A DNA stretch of 64,000 bases from Roseobacter cerasinus. Lineage in GTDB: Bacteria > Pseudomonadota > Alphaproteobacteria > Rhodobacterales > Rhodobacteraceae. The stretch spans positions 620,001 to 684,000 of the forward strand of contig NZ_BLIV01000001.1 of assembly GCF_009811755.1 (NCBI RefSeq), written 5' to 3'. Of the stretch, positions 53,509-62,837 are shown piece by piece (position 1 is the first letter of the stretch; each line of letters begins with the position of its first letter). Both the position numbers and the translations under genes were made by a program. The notes under the pieces are model-generated. The model ran no database searches, was not told the DNA's origin, and saw only the letters and a program-made list of their open reading frames with translations.

Positions 53509-56382
53509 CTATCCAGCAAGTGCCTGATCGAGCAAGCGGGCAGCGTGCATAGCGCGGCGCGGCGTGCCATCCGCGATCTGATGGCGGCAGGAGGTGCCGT
53601 CCGCAACCACAATCGCATCCTCCGGCGCTGCCGCGAGCGCGGGAAAGAGATCAAGATTGGCCATCTTGAGCGACATATCGATGGTGTCGGGCGCGTAGCC
53701 GAAGGCCCCCGCCATCCCGCAACAGCTGCTCTCGATCAGGGTCACTTCAGCCTCAGGAATGCGCTTCAGGAGATCAAGCATCGGGCTGACCGCGTCATGG
53801 GACTTTTGGTGGCAATGCCCGTGCACATAGATCGGTTTACCCAGCGGTTTCATCTCTGGGCTTGGGCGGAGCGCGAGGAATTCCTCGAACGTCTGCGCCG
53901 CGGCCGCAAGCGCCTGGGCATCCTCTCCGGGGCACAGCGCCAGAAACTCGTCGCGAAATGTCAGAATTGAGGAGGGTTCCAACCCGACCACAGCGACACC
54001 CTTGGCCACGGCCTCCCGTGTCGCCTCGATGATCCGCTTGGCCTCCGCCCGCGCTTCTTCAACGCAGCCCACTGCGAGCAGCGTGCGCCCGCAGTCCAAC
54101 GGCCTGCCAGAGCCGTCTTGCGCCACCGCGACGCGCGCGCCTGCCGCACGCAAGACGCGCACTGCTGCGCGCAGATTCTCCGGTTCGAAATAGCGGTTGA
54201 ACACATCCGCAAAGAGCAGAACATCCGGCGCGGCATCTTGCGCCTCCTCATCCCGGAACGGGTTGGAGGACCAAACCGGCAAGTCGCGCCTGTGCGACAC
54301 ACCGGTCAGGGCCTCCGTCAGTCGGCGCAAGGGGCCGATCCTGTTGCGCAGGTTCATCACCCCCGCAACTCTCGCGGCCTTGGGCGCGTAGCGCGGCAGA
54401 TACCCAACCAGTTTGTCCGCAAAAGACAGCCCGTTTTCCTTGCGTCGCGCCGACAGCACTTCGATCTTCATGCGGGCTATATCGACGCCCGTGGGGCACT
54501 CGCGCCTGCAGGCCTTGCAGGACACGCAGTATTTCATCGTGTCGGCCAGCGCATCCGACGTCAGCCCACCGGGCATCTGACCGCTGATGGCAAAGCGCAG
54601 GGTGTTCGCTCGCCCGCGCGTGGCATCCCGTTCATTGCGTGTGGCGCGAAACGACGGGCACATGCCGCCCCCCTTCAGCTTGCGGCACGCCCCATTGTTG
54701 TTGCACATCTCCACGGCGCCCTGAAAACCGCCCCCGCTGCCCGGCCAAGCGGACCAGTCGAGCGCCGTTTCAAACTCCGGCACCGCGTAGGTCGGCCCGT
54801 AACGGAACACGCGGCGGTCATCCATCGCGGGCGCATGCACGATCTTGCCCGGGTTCATCAGCCCGTTTGGATCAAACCGCACCTTGACCTCTTCGAAAGC
54901 GGATACAATGCGCGGGCCAAACATCTTTTCGTGGAACTCGGAGCGCACAATCCCATCCCCATGTTCGCCGGAATGCGAGCCCTTGTACTGCTTGACCAGA
55001 TCAAAGCACTCTTCAGCAATAGACCGCATGGTTTTGACGTCTTTGTCCTGGCGCATGTTCAAAACAGGGCGCACGTGCAGACACCCAACAGAAGCATGGG
55101 CGTACCAGGTCCCCTTGGTGCCATGGCGCGCGAAGATATCTGTCAGCCCTTGGGTGTACTCCGCCAGATCAGGCAGGGCGACCGCGCAATCCTCGACAAA
55201 GGAAATTGGCTTGCCCGCCTCCTTCATCGACATCATCACGTTCAGACCTGATTTGCGATATTCGGCAATTGCCGATTGCAGCGCAGCGTCGGTGACCGGC
55301 AGGGCGCCGCCCCAACTGGAGCCATGGCCTGTGAAGGCAAAGCCCAGATCCCCCATCAGCTCTTGCAGCTCAGCCAGCTTGGCCGCATTGGCCTGCGCGC
55401 TTCCCTCGGCAAACTCAACCAGCAAAAGCGCCGCCGGGTCCCCCTGAACAAACGCGTCAATCGTCTTTCGGAAGAGCGGGATGTCGCGGCCAAGCGCGAT
55501 CATCGTGTCGTCGATCAGCTCCACCGCCTGCGGGCCAAGCTTGACCAGATGCTGCGCCGCGTCCATCGCCGCATAGAAGGTCGGGAAATGGCAGATGCCG
55601 GTCACCTTCTCACCCGGCAGATGCGCAAGGCTCAACTCCAGCTCGGTGAAATAGGCCAGCGTGCCTTCGGAGCCGACAAGCAGATGGGCCATGTTCACGT
55701 CGTTCCCGGTCAGCGCGTCGATGTTATAGCCACCGACACGGCGCTGGACTTTCGGGAAAGACTGCTCGATCTCCTCCGCTTCACGCTGGCCAAGGGCGCG
55801 CATGTCCCGCACCAGATCCGCATAGGGGCCGGGCATCGGGTCAGCTCCGTTGAACCGCGCGGCCGTTCCGTCCGGCAAAATCGCCGAGATGGCCCGCACA
55901 TTGTCCCGCATGATGCCATAGCGCAGCGACTTCCCGCCCGAGGAATTGTTCGCCGCCATCCCCCCAAGCGTACAGCGCGAGGCAGTGGACGGGTCAACCG
56001 GGAACCACAGGCCGTGCGGTTTCAAAGCCCGGTTCAACTCGTCCAGCACCAACCCCGGCTCGACCCGCGCGATGAGGGTGTCCGTGTCAATCTCCAAGAT
56101 CCGATTGAGGTGACGCGTGTTGTCGAGCACCACGGCACGGTTCACGGTCTGACCACATTGAGACGTGCCGCCGCCACGCGGCAGGACGGGCGTTTCCTCC
56201 TCCCGCGCCACCTGCATTGCGGCCTCGACATCCTCTGTCGAACGCGGGACAACGACGGCCTCAGGCACCATTTGGTAGATGGAGGCATCGGTCGCATAGC
56301 GGCCGCGCGCGGCTGCGTCGACCATCACCTCACCCTCAACAGCCGCAGCCAAGCGATTGGAAAGACGTGTGTTTTCGCGCAT
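53509..56382 (-). CDS. FAD-linked oxidase with Fe-S and CCG domains
   Basis: A 957-residue enzyme. An FAD-binding PCMH domain comes first (PRGGGTSQCGQTVN), then an FAD-oxidase C-terminal domain. A ferredoxin-like cluster motif follows (CVSCKACRRECPTG), and last a heterodisulfide-reductase-type CCG domain (SSCCGMAGAFGY). This layout matches D-lactate/D-2-hydroxyglutarate dehydrogenases of the YdiJ type (about 1000 residues). The ATG at 56382 was chosen; a TTG at 56424 is in frame. It is first in an operon with GntR, hydratase and CoA-transferase, and probably oxidises a 2-hydroxy acid feeding the quinone pool. Confidence 0.9.
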   Translation of the reverse strand: MRENTRLSNRLAAAVEGEVMVDAAARGRYATDASIYQMVPEAVVVPRSTEDVEAAMQVAREEETPVLPRGGGTSQCGQTVNRAVVLDNTRHLNRILEIDTDTLIARVEPGLVLDELNRALKPHGLWFPVDPSTASRCTLGGMAANNSSGGKSLRYGIMRDNVRAISAILPDGTAARFNGADPMPGPYADLVRDMRALGQREAEEIEQSFPKVQRRVGGYNIDALTGNDVNMAHLLVGSEGTLAYFTELELSLAHLPGEKVTGICHFPTFYAAMDAAQHLVKLGPQAVELIDDTMIALGRDIPLFRKTIDAFVQGDPAALLLVEFAEGSAQANAAKLAELQELMGDLGFAFTGHGSSWGGALPVTDAALQSAIAEYRKSGLNVMMSMKEAGKPISFVEDCAVALPDLAEYTQGLTDIFARHGTKGTWYAHASVGCLHVRPVLNMRQDKDVKTMRSIAEECFDLVKQYKGSHSGEHGDGIVRSEFHEKMFGPRIVSAFEEVKVRFDPNGLMNPGKIVHAPAMDDRRVFRYGPTYAVPEFETALDWSAWPGSGGGFQGAVEMCNNNGACRKLKGGGMCPSFRATRNERDATRGRANTLRFAISGQMPGGLTSDALADTMKYCVSCKACRRECPTGVDIARMKIEVLSARRKENGLSFADKLVGYLPRYAPKAARVAGVMNLRNRIGPLRRLTEALTGVSHRRDLPVWSSNPFRDEEAQDAAPDVLLFADVFNRYFEPENLRAAVRVLRAAGARVAVAQDGSGRPLDCGRTLLAVGCVEEARAEAKRIIEATREAVAKGVAVVGLEPSSILTFRDEFLALCPGEDAQALAAAAQTFEEFLALRPSPEMKPLGKPIYVHGHCHQKSHDAVSPMLDLLKRIPEAEVTLIESSCCGMAGAFGYAPDTIDMSLKMANLDLFPALAAAPEDAIVVADGTSCRHQIADGTPRRAMHAARLLDQALAG

Positions 56383-56444
56383 TAAAGCCGTAACTCCCCC
56401 GATAGTCAGGCCCGAAAACCGCAACCAGATTTTTGGGTTGACTG

Positions 56445-56462
56445 AATTATGAATTCATAATT
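56445..56462. promoter_or_regulatory. AT-rich palindrome in the divergent acid-catabolism promoter
   Basis: A perfect 18-base palindrome AATTATGAATTCATAATT between the FAD-enzyme start (56382, minus) and the class V aminotransferase start (56522, plus). It is much AT-richer than its surroundings. It is the likely operator of the GntR regulator at 52816, though the match to a FadR-type site is not exact. Confidence 0.65.
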
Positions 56463-56521
56463 ACGTTTTGACAATATGAAATTGCGCCGAGTCCACGGCG
56501 CCGCTGGGAGGACGAGACACC

Positions 56522-57709
56522 ATGCGCCAGGCTGGCAGACATTTCCTGCAAATTCCGGGTCCGAGCGCTGTGCCCGACCGCATTCTGAAAGCCATTGGTC
56601 AGCAAACAATTGACCACCGCGGCCCGGATTTTGCCGAAGTGGGTCTGAAAGCGCTTGGCGGGATGAAGACGATCTTCAAGACCGAGCAACATGTCTTCAT
56701 CTTCCCCTCCTCCGGCACAGGCGCCTGGGAAGCGGCGCTGGTTAACACGACCTCGCCCGGCGATAGGGTGCTGATGTTCGAGACGGGGCATTTCGCCACG
56801 CTGTGGAACAAGATGGCCCGCAAGATCGGTGTCGCGCCGGAGTTTTTGGAAGGGGACTGGCGGGGCGGGGCTGAGCCCGACCGGATCGAAGCACGCCTGC
56901 GGGCTGATACCAGCCACGAGATCAAAGCGGTCTGTGTGGTGCACAATGAGACCTCGACGGGGTCGGTCTCCCCCATCGTGGAGGTTCGCAAGGCAATCGA
57001 TGCGGCGGGGCACCCCGCGCTTCTGATGGTGGATTCGATTTCCGGGCTCGCCTCCATTGATTTCCGGTTTGACGACTGGGGCGTCGATGTCTGCGTTTCC
57101 GGTTCACAGAAGGGTCTGATGCTGCCGCCAGGGCTCAGCTTCAACGCGGTCAGCGACAAGGCGTTGGAGCATGCAAAATCCGTGAGTATGCCGCGCAGCT
57201 ATTGGGACTGGCAGGACATGGTGGGGCCCAATGCTTCGGGCTATTTCCCCTACACGCCCGGCACCAACCTGCTTTACGGGCTGAATGAGGCCATCGACAT
57301 GCTGCACGAGGAAGGGTTGGACAACGTCTTTGCCCGGCACGCGCGGCATGGTGCAGCCACGCGCGCCGCCGTCCGCGCCTGGGGGCTGGAGGTGCTCTGC
57401 GCGCGGCAGGGGCAGGAATCCGGCGTTCTGACGGCCGTGCTGATGCCGGAGGGGCATTCCGCAGATGGTTTCCGCGCGACGACGCTCAAACACTATGATA
57501 TTTCGCTTGGCAACGGCCTGTCAAAGGTCGCCGACAAGGTGTTCCGCATCGGGCATCTGGGGGATTTCAACGATCTGATGCTGATGGCGACGCTATCTGG
57601 CGTCGAGATGGGGCTAGCAAAGGCGGGCGTGCCGCATCAGTCCGGCGGGGCGCAGGCCGCAATGGAGTATCTCAAAGACACAACAGACGAGCGGGTGGCC
57701 GCTGAATAA
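56522..57709 (+). CDS. Class V aminotransferase (glyoxylate-type)
   Basis: A 395-residue PLP enzyme of fold type I, alanine/serine/aspartate-glyoxylate aminotransferase group. The N-terminal IPGPSAVPDRIL block, the HNETSTG block, and the aldimine lysine in SGSQKGLM are visible. Length and start match serine-glyoxylate and BhcA-type aspartate-glyoxylate aminotransferases. No other beta-hydroxyaspartate-cycle genes are adjacent, so the amino donor is open. It shares a divergent promoter with the FAD/Fe-S enzyme. Confidence 0.88.
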   Translation: MRQAGRHFLQIPGPSAVPDRILKAIGQQTIDHRGPDFAEVGLKALGGMKTIFKTEQHVFIFPSSGTGAWEAALVNTTSPGDRVLMFETGHFATLWNKMARKIGVAPEFLEGDWRGGAEPDRIEARLRADTSHEIKAVCVVHNETSTGSVSPIVEVRKAIDAAGHPALLMVDSISGLASIDFRFDDWGVDVCVSGSQKGLMLPPGLSFNAVSDKALEHAKSVSMPRSYWDWQDMVGPNASGYFPYTPGTNLLYGLNEAIDMLHEEGLDNVFARHARHGAATRAAVRAWGLEVLCARQGQESGVLTAVLMPEGHSADGFRATTLKHYDISLGNGLSKVADKVFRIGHLGDFNDLMLMATLSGVEMGLAKAGVPHQSGGAQAAMEYLKDTTDERVAAE

Positions 57710-57743
57710 CGCTCTGCAAGGGGCACCAACGGGAGGAAAATCA

Positions 57744-58724
57744 ATGACACTGAAAGCAACCATACTGGCGAGTGTGGCGGCGGTGGCGATGCCAGTGGCG
57801 GCCACGGCGGCAGATCTGACGCTGCGGTTTGGGCATGTGGGCAATCCGGGGTCGCTCTTTGAAGCCTCGGCAAACGCTTTTGCTGAATGCGCCAACGGCA
57901 AACTGGGTGACCGGGCCGAAGTCCAGACCTTTGGCGCCAGCCAACTCGGAAAAGACCGTGAACTGCTGCAAAAGCTGAAGCTCGGGCAAGTGCACTTCTC
58001 GCTGCCCTCCTCGGTCATGTCGTCTGTCGCGCCAGAGTTCGGTGTCTTCGAGATGCCCTACATCGTGCAAGACCGCGACCATATGCGTCGCATTCAGGCT
58101 GAACTCGGCGATGTGTTTCAAGAGGCAGCCCTCGGCCAAGGCTATCGGATTATCGGCTACTTCGAGAACGGTTTCCGCCACATCACCAACAACACGCGTC
58201 CGATCAACACGCCAGACGATCTGCAAGGCATCAAGCTGCGCACGCCCAACGGCGAGTGGCGCGTGAAGATGTTCCAGCAATATGGCGCAAACCCGACGCC
58301 CATGGCTTTCTCAGAAGTCTTTACCGCGTTGCAGACCAACGTGATTGACGGGCAGGAGAACCCCTACGCCCAGATCGCCTCGGCCAAGTTCCAGGAGGTG
58401 CAGAAGTATCTGTCGATCACCGGCCATGTCTATACGCCGGGATACGTTCTTGTGGCTGAAAGCCAGTGGCAGAAGTGGCCGGAAGACGTGCGCGCCGATC
58501 TCGAAGCCTGCGGGGCCGAGACGCAGGATTTCGTCTACGCGCATGCCACCAAGCTGGAAACCGACCTGCTCGACGTGATCCGCGAGGCGGGTGTGGCAGT
58601 CAATGAGGCCGACAATCAGGCTTTCATTGATGCCTCTGCCGCGATCTATGAGGAATTCGCTACATCCGTCGATGGTGGAGCGGAGTTGATTGAGCGTATT
58701 CAGACCCTCGCATCTGGGTCCTGA
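57744..58724 (+). CDS. dctP: TRAP transporter solute-binding protein (DctP family)
   Basis: A 326-residue periplasmic protein with signal peptide (cleavage near TAADL, residue 23) and a DctP fold. The block GIKLRTPNGEWRVKMF contains the arginine that pairs with substrate carboxylate, and ENPYAQI is the usual second contact. GGGAGGA lies before the ATG. With the preceding aminotransferase and the FAD/Fe-S enzyme, a 2-hydroxy or 2-oxo acid, or dicarboxylate, is likely. Confidence 0.92.
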   Translation: MTLKATILASVAAVAMPVAATAADLTLRFGHVGNPGSLFEASANAFAECANGKLGDRAEVQTFGASQLGKDRELLQKLKLGQVHFSLPSSVMSSVAPEFGVFEMPYIVQDRDHMRRIQAELGDVFQEAALGQGYRIIGYFENGFRHITNNTRPINTPDDLQGIKLRTPNGEWRVKMFQQYGANPTPMAFSEVFTALQTNVIDGQENPYAQIASAKFQEVQKYLSITGHVYTPGYVLVAESQWQKWPEDVRADLEACGAETQDFVYAHATKLETDLLDVIREAGVAVNEADNQAFIDASAAIYEEFATSVDGGAELIERIQTLASGS

Positions 58725-58732
58725 CCCGATCT

Positions 58733-58758
58733 GGGCCGGGGGTGTTGGCCCCCTGCCC
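58733..58758 (+). other. Stem-loop between TRAP binding protein and small permease
   Basis: GGGC-c-GGGGG / CCCCC-t-GCCC with a 6-base loop, nine bases after the dctP stop. No T-run. It may stabilise or process the binding-protein mRNA. Confidence 0.5.
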
Positions 58759-58814
58759 GCACTTGCCCTCTTCCTCACACAGCACCGGCGCATGGCGACC
58801 GGCAGAGGCGTTTT

Positions 58815-59357
58815 ATGCTCACATGGCTCCGCAGATTCTTTGAGGTCGTCCTCGAATACTTTGTGATCTTCCTGATGGTGATCCTGACGGGAGTCGTTGT
58901 TGTCGCCGTCATCTACCGCTTGGTTGGCTCAAGCCTCGCCTGGTACGACGAGGTTGCCGCGATCCTGCTGGCGTGGATCACCTACTACGGGTCGGCCCTG
59001 GCCGCGCTGCGGCGGAGGCACATCGGGTTTGACTCGGTTCTGCTGTCGATCCGCATGCCGACCCGGATGTGGGCGGTCGCTTTCGCGGAAGGCATAACCG
59101 CCGGGTTCTTCATCCTGCTGGCTTGGGCTGGCTACACGGTAATGACGATCCTGGGTGGTATGTCGCTTGTGTCCCTCACCTGGGTGCCGATCAGCTTCAC
59201 ACAGTCCGTCATCCCCATTGGAGCGGTGCTCTTCCTGATCTGTCAGGCGCTGAGCCTGCCAGAGTATTGGCGCAGAACGGCGGCGGGCGTGTCGCTTGAG
59301 CACGCGGAAATCGAGGAAGAAGTGGAAACCGAGATGAAGAAAGCGGGGAACGCCTGA
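58815..59357 (+). CDS. dctQ: TRAP transporter small permease (DctQ family)
   Basis: A 180-residue protein with four hydrophobic helices, matching the DctQ layout (first helix YFVIFLMVILTGVVVVAVIY; WYDEVAAILLAWITYYGSA). It is coupled to the large permease: the stop at 59355 overlaps the next ATG at 59357 by one base. An acidic C-terminal tail (EIEEEVETEMKK) is unusual but compatible. Confidence 0.92.
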   Translation: MLTWLRRFFEVVLEYFVIFLMVILTGVVVVAVIYRLVGSSLAWYDEVAAILLAWITYYGSALAALRRRHIGFDSVLLSIRMPTRMWAVAFAEGITAGFFILLAWAGYTVMTILGGMSLVSLTWVPISFTQSVIPIGAVLFLICQALSLPEYWRRTAAGVSLEHAEIEEEVETEMKKAGNA

Positions 59358-60637
59358 TGCTGATGCTGGGGATCTTCATCGCGATGGTTGCGATGATCTG
59401 CCTGAATGTGCCCATCGGCGTGGCACTCGCCGTCTCCGCGATCGGAGGTCTGCTGGTGCTGGAGGGCACCGGGTCTTTGGTGAATGTCGCGCTGGACATG
59501 TACGGCGGCGCGACCAAATTTTCGCTGATCGCGATCCCGATGTTCGTGCTCGCTGGCGCGATCATGAACGCAGGTGGGATCACAGACCGGCTGATCAACT
59601 TCGTCGCCGCCCTCATCGGCTTTATCCGGGGCGGGCTTGCGCATGTGAACATCGGCGTGTCGCTGTTCTTCGCGGAGATCTCGGGTTCCGCCGTGGCCGA
59701 TGTCGCAGCGATGGGCTCCGTCATGATCCCGCAAATGAAGAAGCGCGGCTATTCCGGCGCGCTCTCTGCGGCGGTGACGTCCTCATCGGCCTCGCTTGCC
59801 ATCATCATCCCGCCATCCATTCCCATGATCCTCTACGCCACCTCGGCCAATGTCTCGGTCGAGCAACTGTTTGTCGCGGGCGTGGTGCCGGGCCTCATGG
59901 GGGCCGCAGGTCTGATGGGCGTGGCTTACTATTTCGCACGCCGCTACGACCTGCCGAGAGAAGACGCATTTTCAGGCCGCAAACTCTGGGAAGCCTTTGT
60001 CGACGCGCTGCCCACCTTTGCCCTGCCGGTGATCATCCTCGGCGGCATCTTCGGTGGCTATGTCACGGCAACCGAAGCGGCGGGCCTCGCGGTTCTGGCC
60101 GCCATCGCAATCAGCCTGTGGTACCGCCAGGTCGATCTGCGGCACCTGCAGCGCTCCATGCTCGATGGCGGGATGCAGACGGCGGTGGTGATGCTGCTGG
60201 TGGCGGCGTCGGTCGTGATGGGAGGGTTCCTGACCCGGGCGCAATACCCGCAGGAGCTGGCCGCTGGCATCCTCAGCATCACGGAAAACAAGTGGCTGAT
60301 CCTGCTGATCCTGAACTTCTTCTTCCTGATCATCGGCTTCTTTCTGCATTCCGCCGCCGCGATCATTCTGGTCGTGCCAATTGTCATCCCGCTGATTGAT
60401 GCTGTGGGCATCAACCCCATCCACTTCGGTCTCGTGGTCACGCTGAACCTCGCCATTGGGCAGCAGACGCCACCCGTGGCCAGCGTTCTGATCACCGCCT
60501 GCGCGGTGGCCCGCGCCAACATCTGGGACGTGACCAAGGTGAACATCTATTTCATCGCGGTCCTGCTGACCGTTCTGCTGATGTGCACCTATATCCCGGC
60601 GATCCCGCTATTTCTGGTCGACTATTTCTATGGGTGA
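59357..60637 (+). CDS. dctM: TRAP transporter large permease (DctM family)
   Basis: A 426-residue protein with about twelve hydrophobic segments. The DctM blocks GISGSAVADVAAMGSVMIPQ-like (here AEISGSAVADVAAMGSVM), IIPPSIPMILYA and HFGLVVTLNLAIGQQTPP are clear. It uses a sodium gradient with the dctP/dctQ products. It converges on the FAH-family gene with a 4-base gap. Confidence 0.94.
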   Translation: MLMLGIFIAMVAMICLNVPIGVALAVSAIGGLLVLEGTGSLVNVALDMYGGATKFSLIAIPMFVLAGAIMNAGGITDRLINFVAALIGFIRGGLAHVNIGVSLFFAEISGSAVADVAAMGSVMIPQMKKRGYSGALSAAVTSSSASLAIIIPPSIPMILYATSANVSVEQLFVAGVVPGLMGAAGLMGVAYYFARRYDLPREDAFSGRKLWEAFVDALPTFALPVIILGGIFGGYVTATEAAGLAVLAAIAISLWYRQVDLRHLQRSMLDGGMQTAVVMLLVAASVVMGGFLTRAQYPQELAAGILSITENKWLILLILNFFFLIIGFFLHSAAAIILVVPIVIPLIDAVGINPIHFGLVVTLNLAIGQQTPPVASVLITACAVARANIWDVTKVNIYFIAVLLTVLLMCTYIPAIPLFLVDYFYG

Positions 60638-60641
60638 GAGG

Positions 60642-61325
60642 TCAGACCACCTTGACCGTCAGCTCTCCGACCCCCTCGATTGTCGCATGCATGGTGTCGC
60701 CTCGCGAAACGGCCCCCACACCCGCAGGCGTGCCCGCCAGAATGACATCACCGGCAGCCAGCGCGAAGTACTCCGAGAGATAGGAGATCATCTCGAGCAC
60801 CTTCCAGATCATCTGATTGAGATCCCCCTCCTGCCGCACCTCACCATTCACGGTGAGTGAGATGCGCCCCTGATCGGGGTGACCAACCTCTGACACCGGC
60901 CGCAGCGGCCCCACCGGTGCCGACCGCTCAAACGCCTTGCCGATCTCCCAGGGGCGGCCCATCTTCTTGGCCACACCCTGCAGGTCGCGTCGGGTCATAT
61001 CGAGGGCCACGCCATAGCCCCAGACATGGTCAAGCGCCTGATCCAAAGCGATGTTTGTGCCGCCGGATTTCAAGGCAACCAGCAGTTCCACCTCATGATG
61101 AACATCGGACGACTGCGCCGGGTAAGGAAAATCACCTGACGCATCGAGATTGTCAGGGTTTTTCTGAAAGAAAAACGGCGGCTCCCGGTTGGGGTCATGC
61201 CCCATCTCCACCGCATGCGCCGCGAAGTTGCGCCCGATGCAATAGACGCGTCTGACCGGGAAAGCTGCGCCATCAACTGTGGGAATGGCCGGTATCTCGG
61301 GCGCCGGGATGACATGATCGGGCAT
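60642..61325 (-). CDS. Fumarylacetoacetate hydrolase (FAH) family protein
   Basis: A 227-residue FAH-fold protein. Metal-site blocks HHEVELLVAL and the N-terminal CIGRNFAAHAVEMG are typical of small FAH-family enzymes such as acylpyruvases, 2-oxo-acid decarboxylases and hydratases. It faces the TRAP operon. The family does not fix the substrate. Confidence 0.9.
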   Translation of the reverse strand: MPDHVIPAPEIPAIPTVDGAAFPVRRVYCIGRNFAAHAVEMGHDPNREPPFFFQKNPDNLDASGDFPYPAQSSDVHHEVELLVALKSGGTNIALDQALDHVWGYGVALDMTRRDLQGVAKKMGRPWEIGKAFERSAPVGPLRPVSEVGHPDQGRISLTVNGEVRQEGDLNQMIWKVLEMISYLSEYFALAAGDVILAGTPAGVGAVSRGDTMHATIEGVGELTVKVV

Positions 61326-61494
61326 TATTCTTCTCCTGAGCGGTGGGGCGTGCGGCCTGCCTCGCCTCTATCAGGTCGCGCTCTGAAAGGCACGCATGAT
61401 GGTGGCGCTCCCCTTCAGGTGGGATTGCGAGACCCCGCAGATGGCACCTAGAGCCATGTCATCTTATTGTCGGCCTTTGGTGTCTCAAAACGCA

Positions 61495-61521
61495 ATCGAA
61501 GGCCCCAGAGGAGCCTTCGAT
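61495..61521 (-). terminator. Probable terminator of the taurine-type ABC operon
   Basis: A perfect 9-base-pair stem ATCGAAGGC / GCCTTCGAT with a 9-base loop, 51 bases past the permease stop. On the minus strand the stem is followed by TGCGTTTTG, a weak T-rich tract. Confidence 0.62.
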
Positions 61522-61571
61522 GAATGTCTTTGACTGGTGTAAGTCACGCAGTCACTAAACTGAGGCGCGGC

Positions 61572-62837
61572 TTACCCTTTCCCTTTCCACGGGACGAGCA
61601 TGCGTTCGGCCCACCGCATAAGCATGTCGATGCCAAAGCCGATCACACCGATCAGGATGATGCCCATGATCACGATATCGGTGTTCTGGAACTTCGAGGC
61701 CGTCATGATCATCATGCCCGCCCCCTGCTCCGCCGCAACCAGCTCAGCCGCAACCACCGTGCCCCAGCAAACGCCCATGGCAACCCGCGCGCCGGTGAAG
61801 ATCTCGGGCAGCGAGTTGGGGATGATCACGTGACGCATGATCTGCCATTTGCTGGCCCCCAGCGAGTAAGCAGCGTGCACCTTGGAGATCTTCACGCCGG
61901 ACACACCGGAACGTGCCGCAATCGCCATGATCCACAACGCAGCCAGGAACAACAGGATGATCTTGCCCGCCTCACCAATACCCGCCCAAATGATCACCAG
62001 CGGGATCAGAGCCAAGGGCGGCACCGGCCGCATGAACTCGACAATCGGGTCAAACCAGCCCCGGAACCAGTCGCTCAGCCCCATCGCATAGCCCAGCGGG
62101 ATGCCCACCAGAGCGCCGATCACAAAGCCCACGATCACGCGGAAGAGCGAATAGCCCAGATGCTCAACCAGGGTGAAGTTGCGAAAGCCGGAGCTGACCA
62201 CTTCAATGGTCCGGGTCCAGACCGCCTCGGGCGCGGGCAGGTAGAGTGGCTCCATCTGCCAGCCCTTGGCAGGCTCAAAGTTCGGTGTGCCCCGGTCGCT
62301 AAGCGTGACAGTCCCGCCATCCACCGCAACCGTCTGACCGGGGGCGATGGACTGTCCGTTGACGGCCACAACAGTTGCACCGTCGTCACGGCCCAGCTCA
62401 TCGTTCCGATCCACCCGGATCAGCCCCGAACGCCATTGCGCAATCGCGGCTGAATCGTTCTTGGCAAAACCATCGCCCGGGTCGACCTCGGGCGCGTCCG
62501 TGCTGATTTCGCGCGGATGCACAACAACGGTGACCGTCGCATCGTCACTCTGGCCATTCGCCTCAGCCGTATAGGTGAATGTCGTTGTCCCTTCATAAGG
62601 CCCCGGCGCATGCAGAAAGCCCGGCAGCAGGCTGGAGCCGGTAAAGATGCCCCACATCAGGAAGATCGTCAGGATCGAGATGATGCCCGCCGCCCGGTTG
62701 GGGCGCACAGCACTTTCATCGCCAAAGGTCACCGTCTTGAGCGAGGTGTAGTCCTTGAGGCCAGCACCCTGTACGACCTTGGTCACGATGAAGAACGCCG
62801 CCACAAAGATGGTGACATATATCAGCAGAGGGATCAT
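61572..62837 (-). CDS. tauC: Taurine/sulfonate-type ABC transporter permease with extra N-terminal domain
   Basis: A 421-residue permease, much longer than the usual roughly 270. Two N-terminal helices (LLIYVTIFVAAFFIVTKVV and IISILTIFLMWGIF) are followed by a periplasmic-looking beta-rich insert at about 60-205 (TFTYTAEANGQ, ATVTVVVHPREIS). The core permease at about 210-421 has the EAA loop YSLGASKWQIMRHVIIPNSL. The stop at 61572 ends the operon. Taurine is inferred from the neighbours; nitrate or other sulfonates are alternatives. Confidence 0.85.
   Translation of the reverse strand: MIPLLIYVTIFVAAFFIVTKVVQGAGLKDYTSLKTVTFGDESAVRPNRAAGIISILTIFLMWGIFTGSSLLPGFLHAPGPYEGTTTFTYTAEANGQSDDATVTVVVHPREISTDAPEVDPGDGFAKNDSAAIAQWRSGLIRVDRNDELGRDDGATVVAVNGQSIAPGQTVAVDGGTVTLSDRGTPNFEPAKGWQMEPLYLPAPEAVWTRTIEVVSSGFRNFTLVEHLGYSLFRVIVGFVIGALVGIPLGYAMGLSDWFRGWFDPIVEFMRPVPPLALIPLVIIWAGIGEAGKIILLFLAALWIMAIAARSGVSGVKISKVHAAYSLGASKWQIMRHVIIPNSLPEIFTGARVAMGVCWGTVVAAELVAAEQGAGMMIMTASKFQNTDIVIMGIILIGVIGFGIDMLMRWAERMLVPWKGKG

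Noticed and set aside
56522-57709. Class V aminotransferase considered as BhcA of a beta-hydroxyaspartate cycle locus.
   Set aside because: The partner genes (bhcB, bhcC, bhcD) are not adjacent, so only the broader family call is kept.
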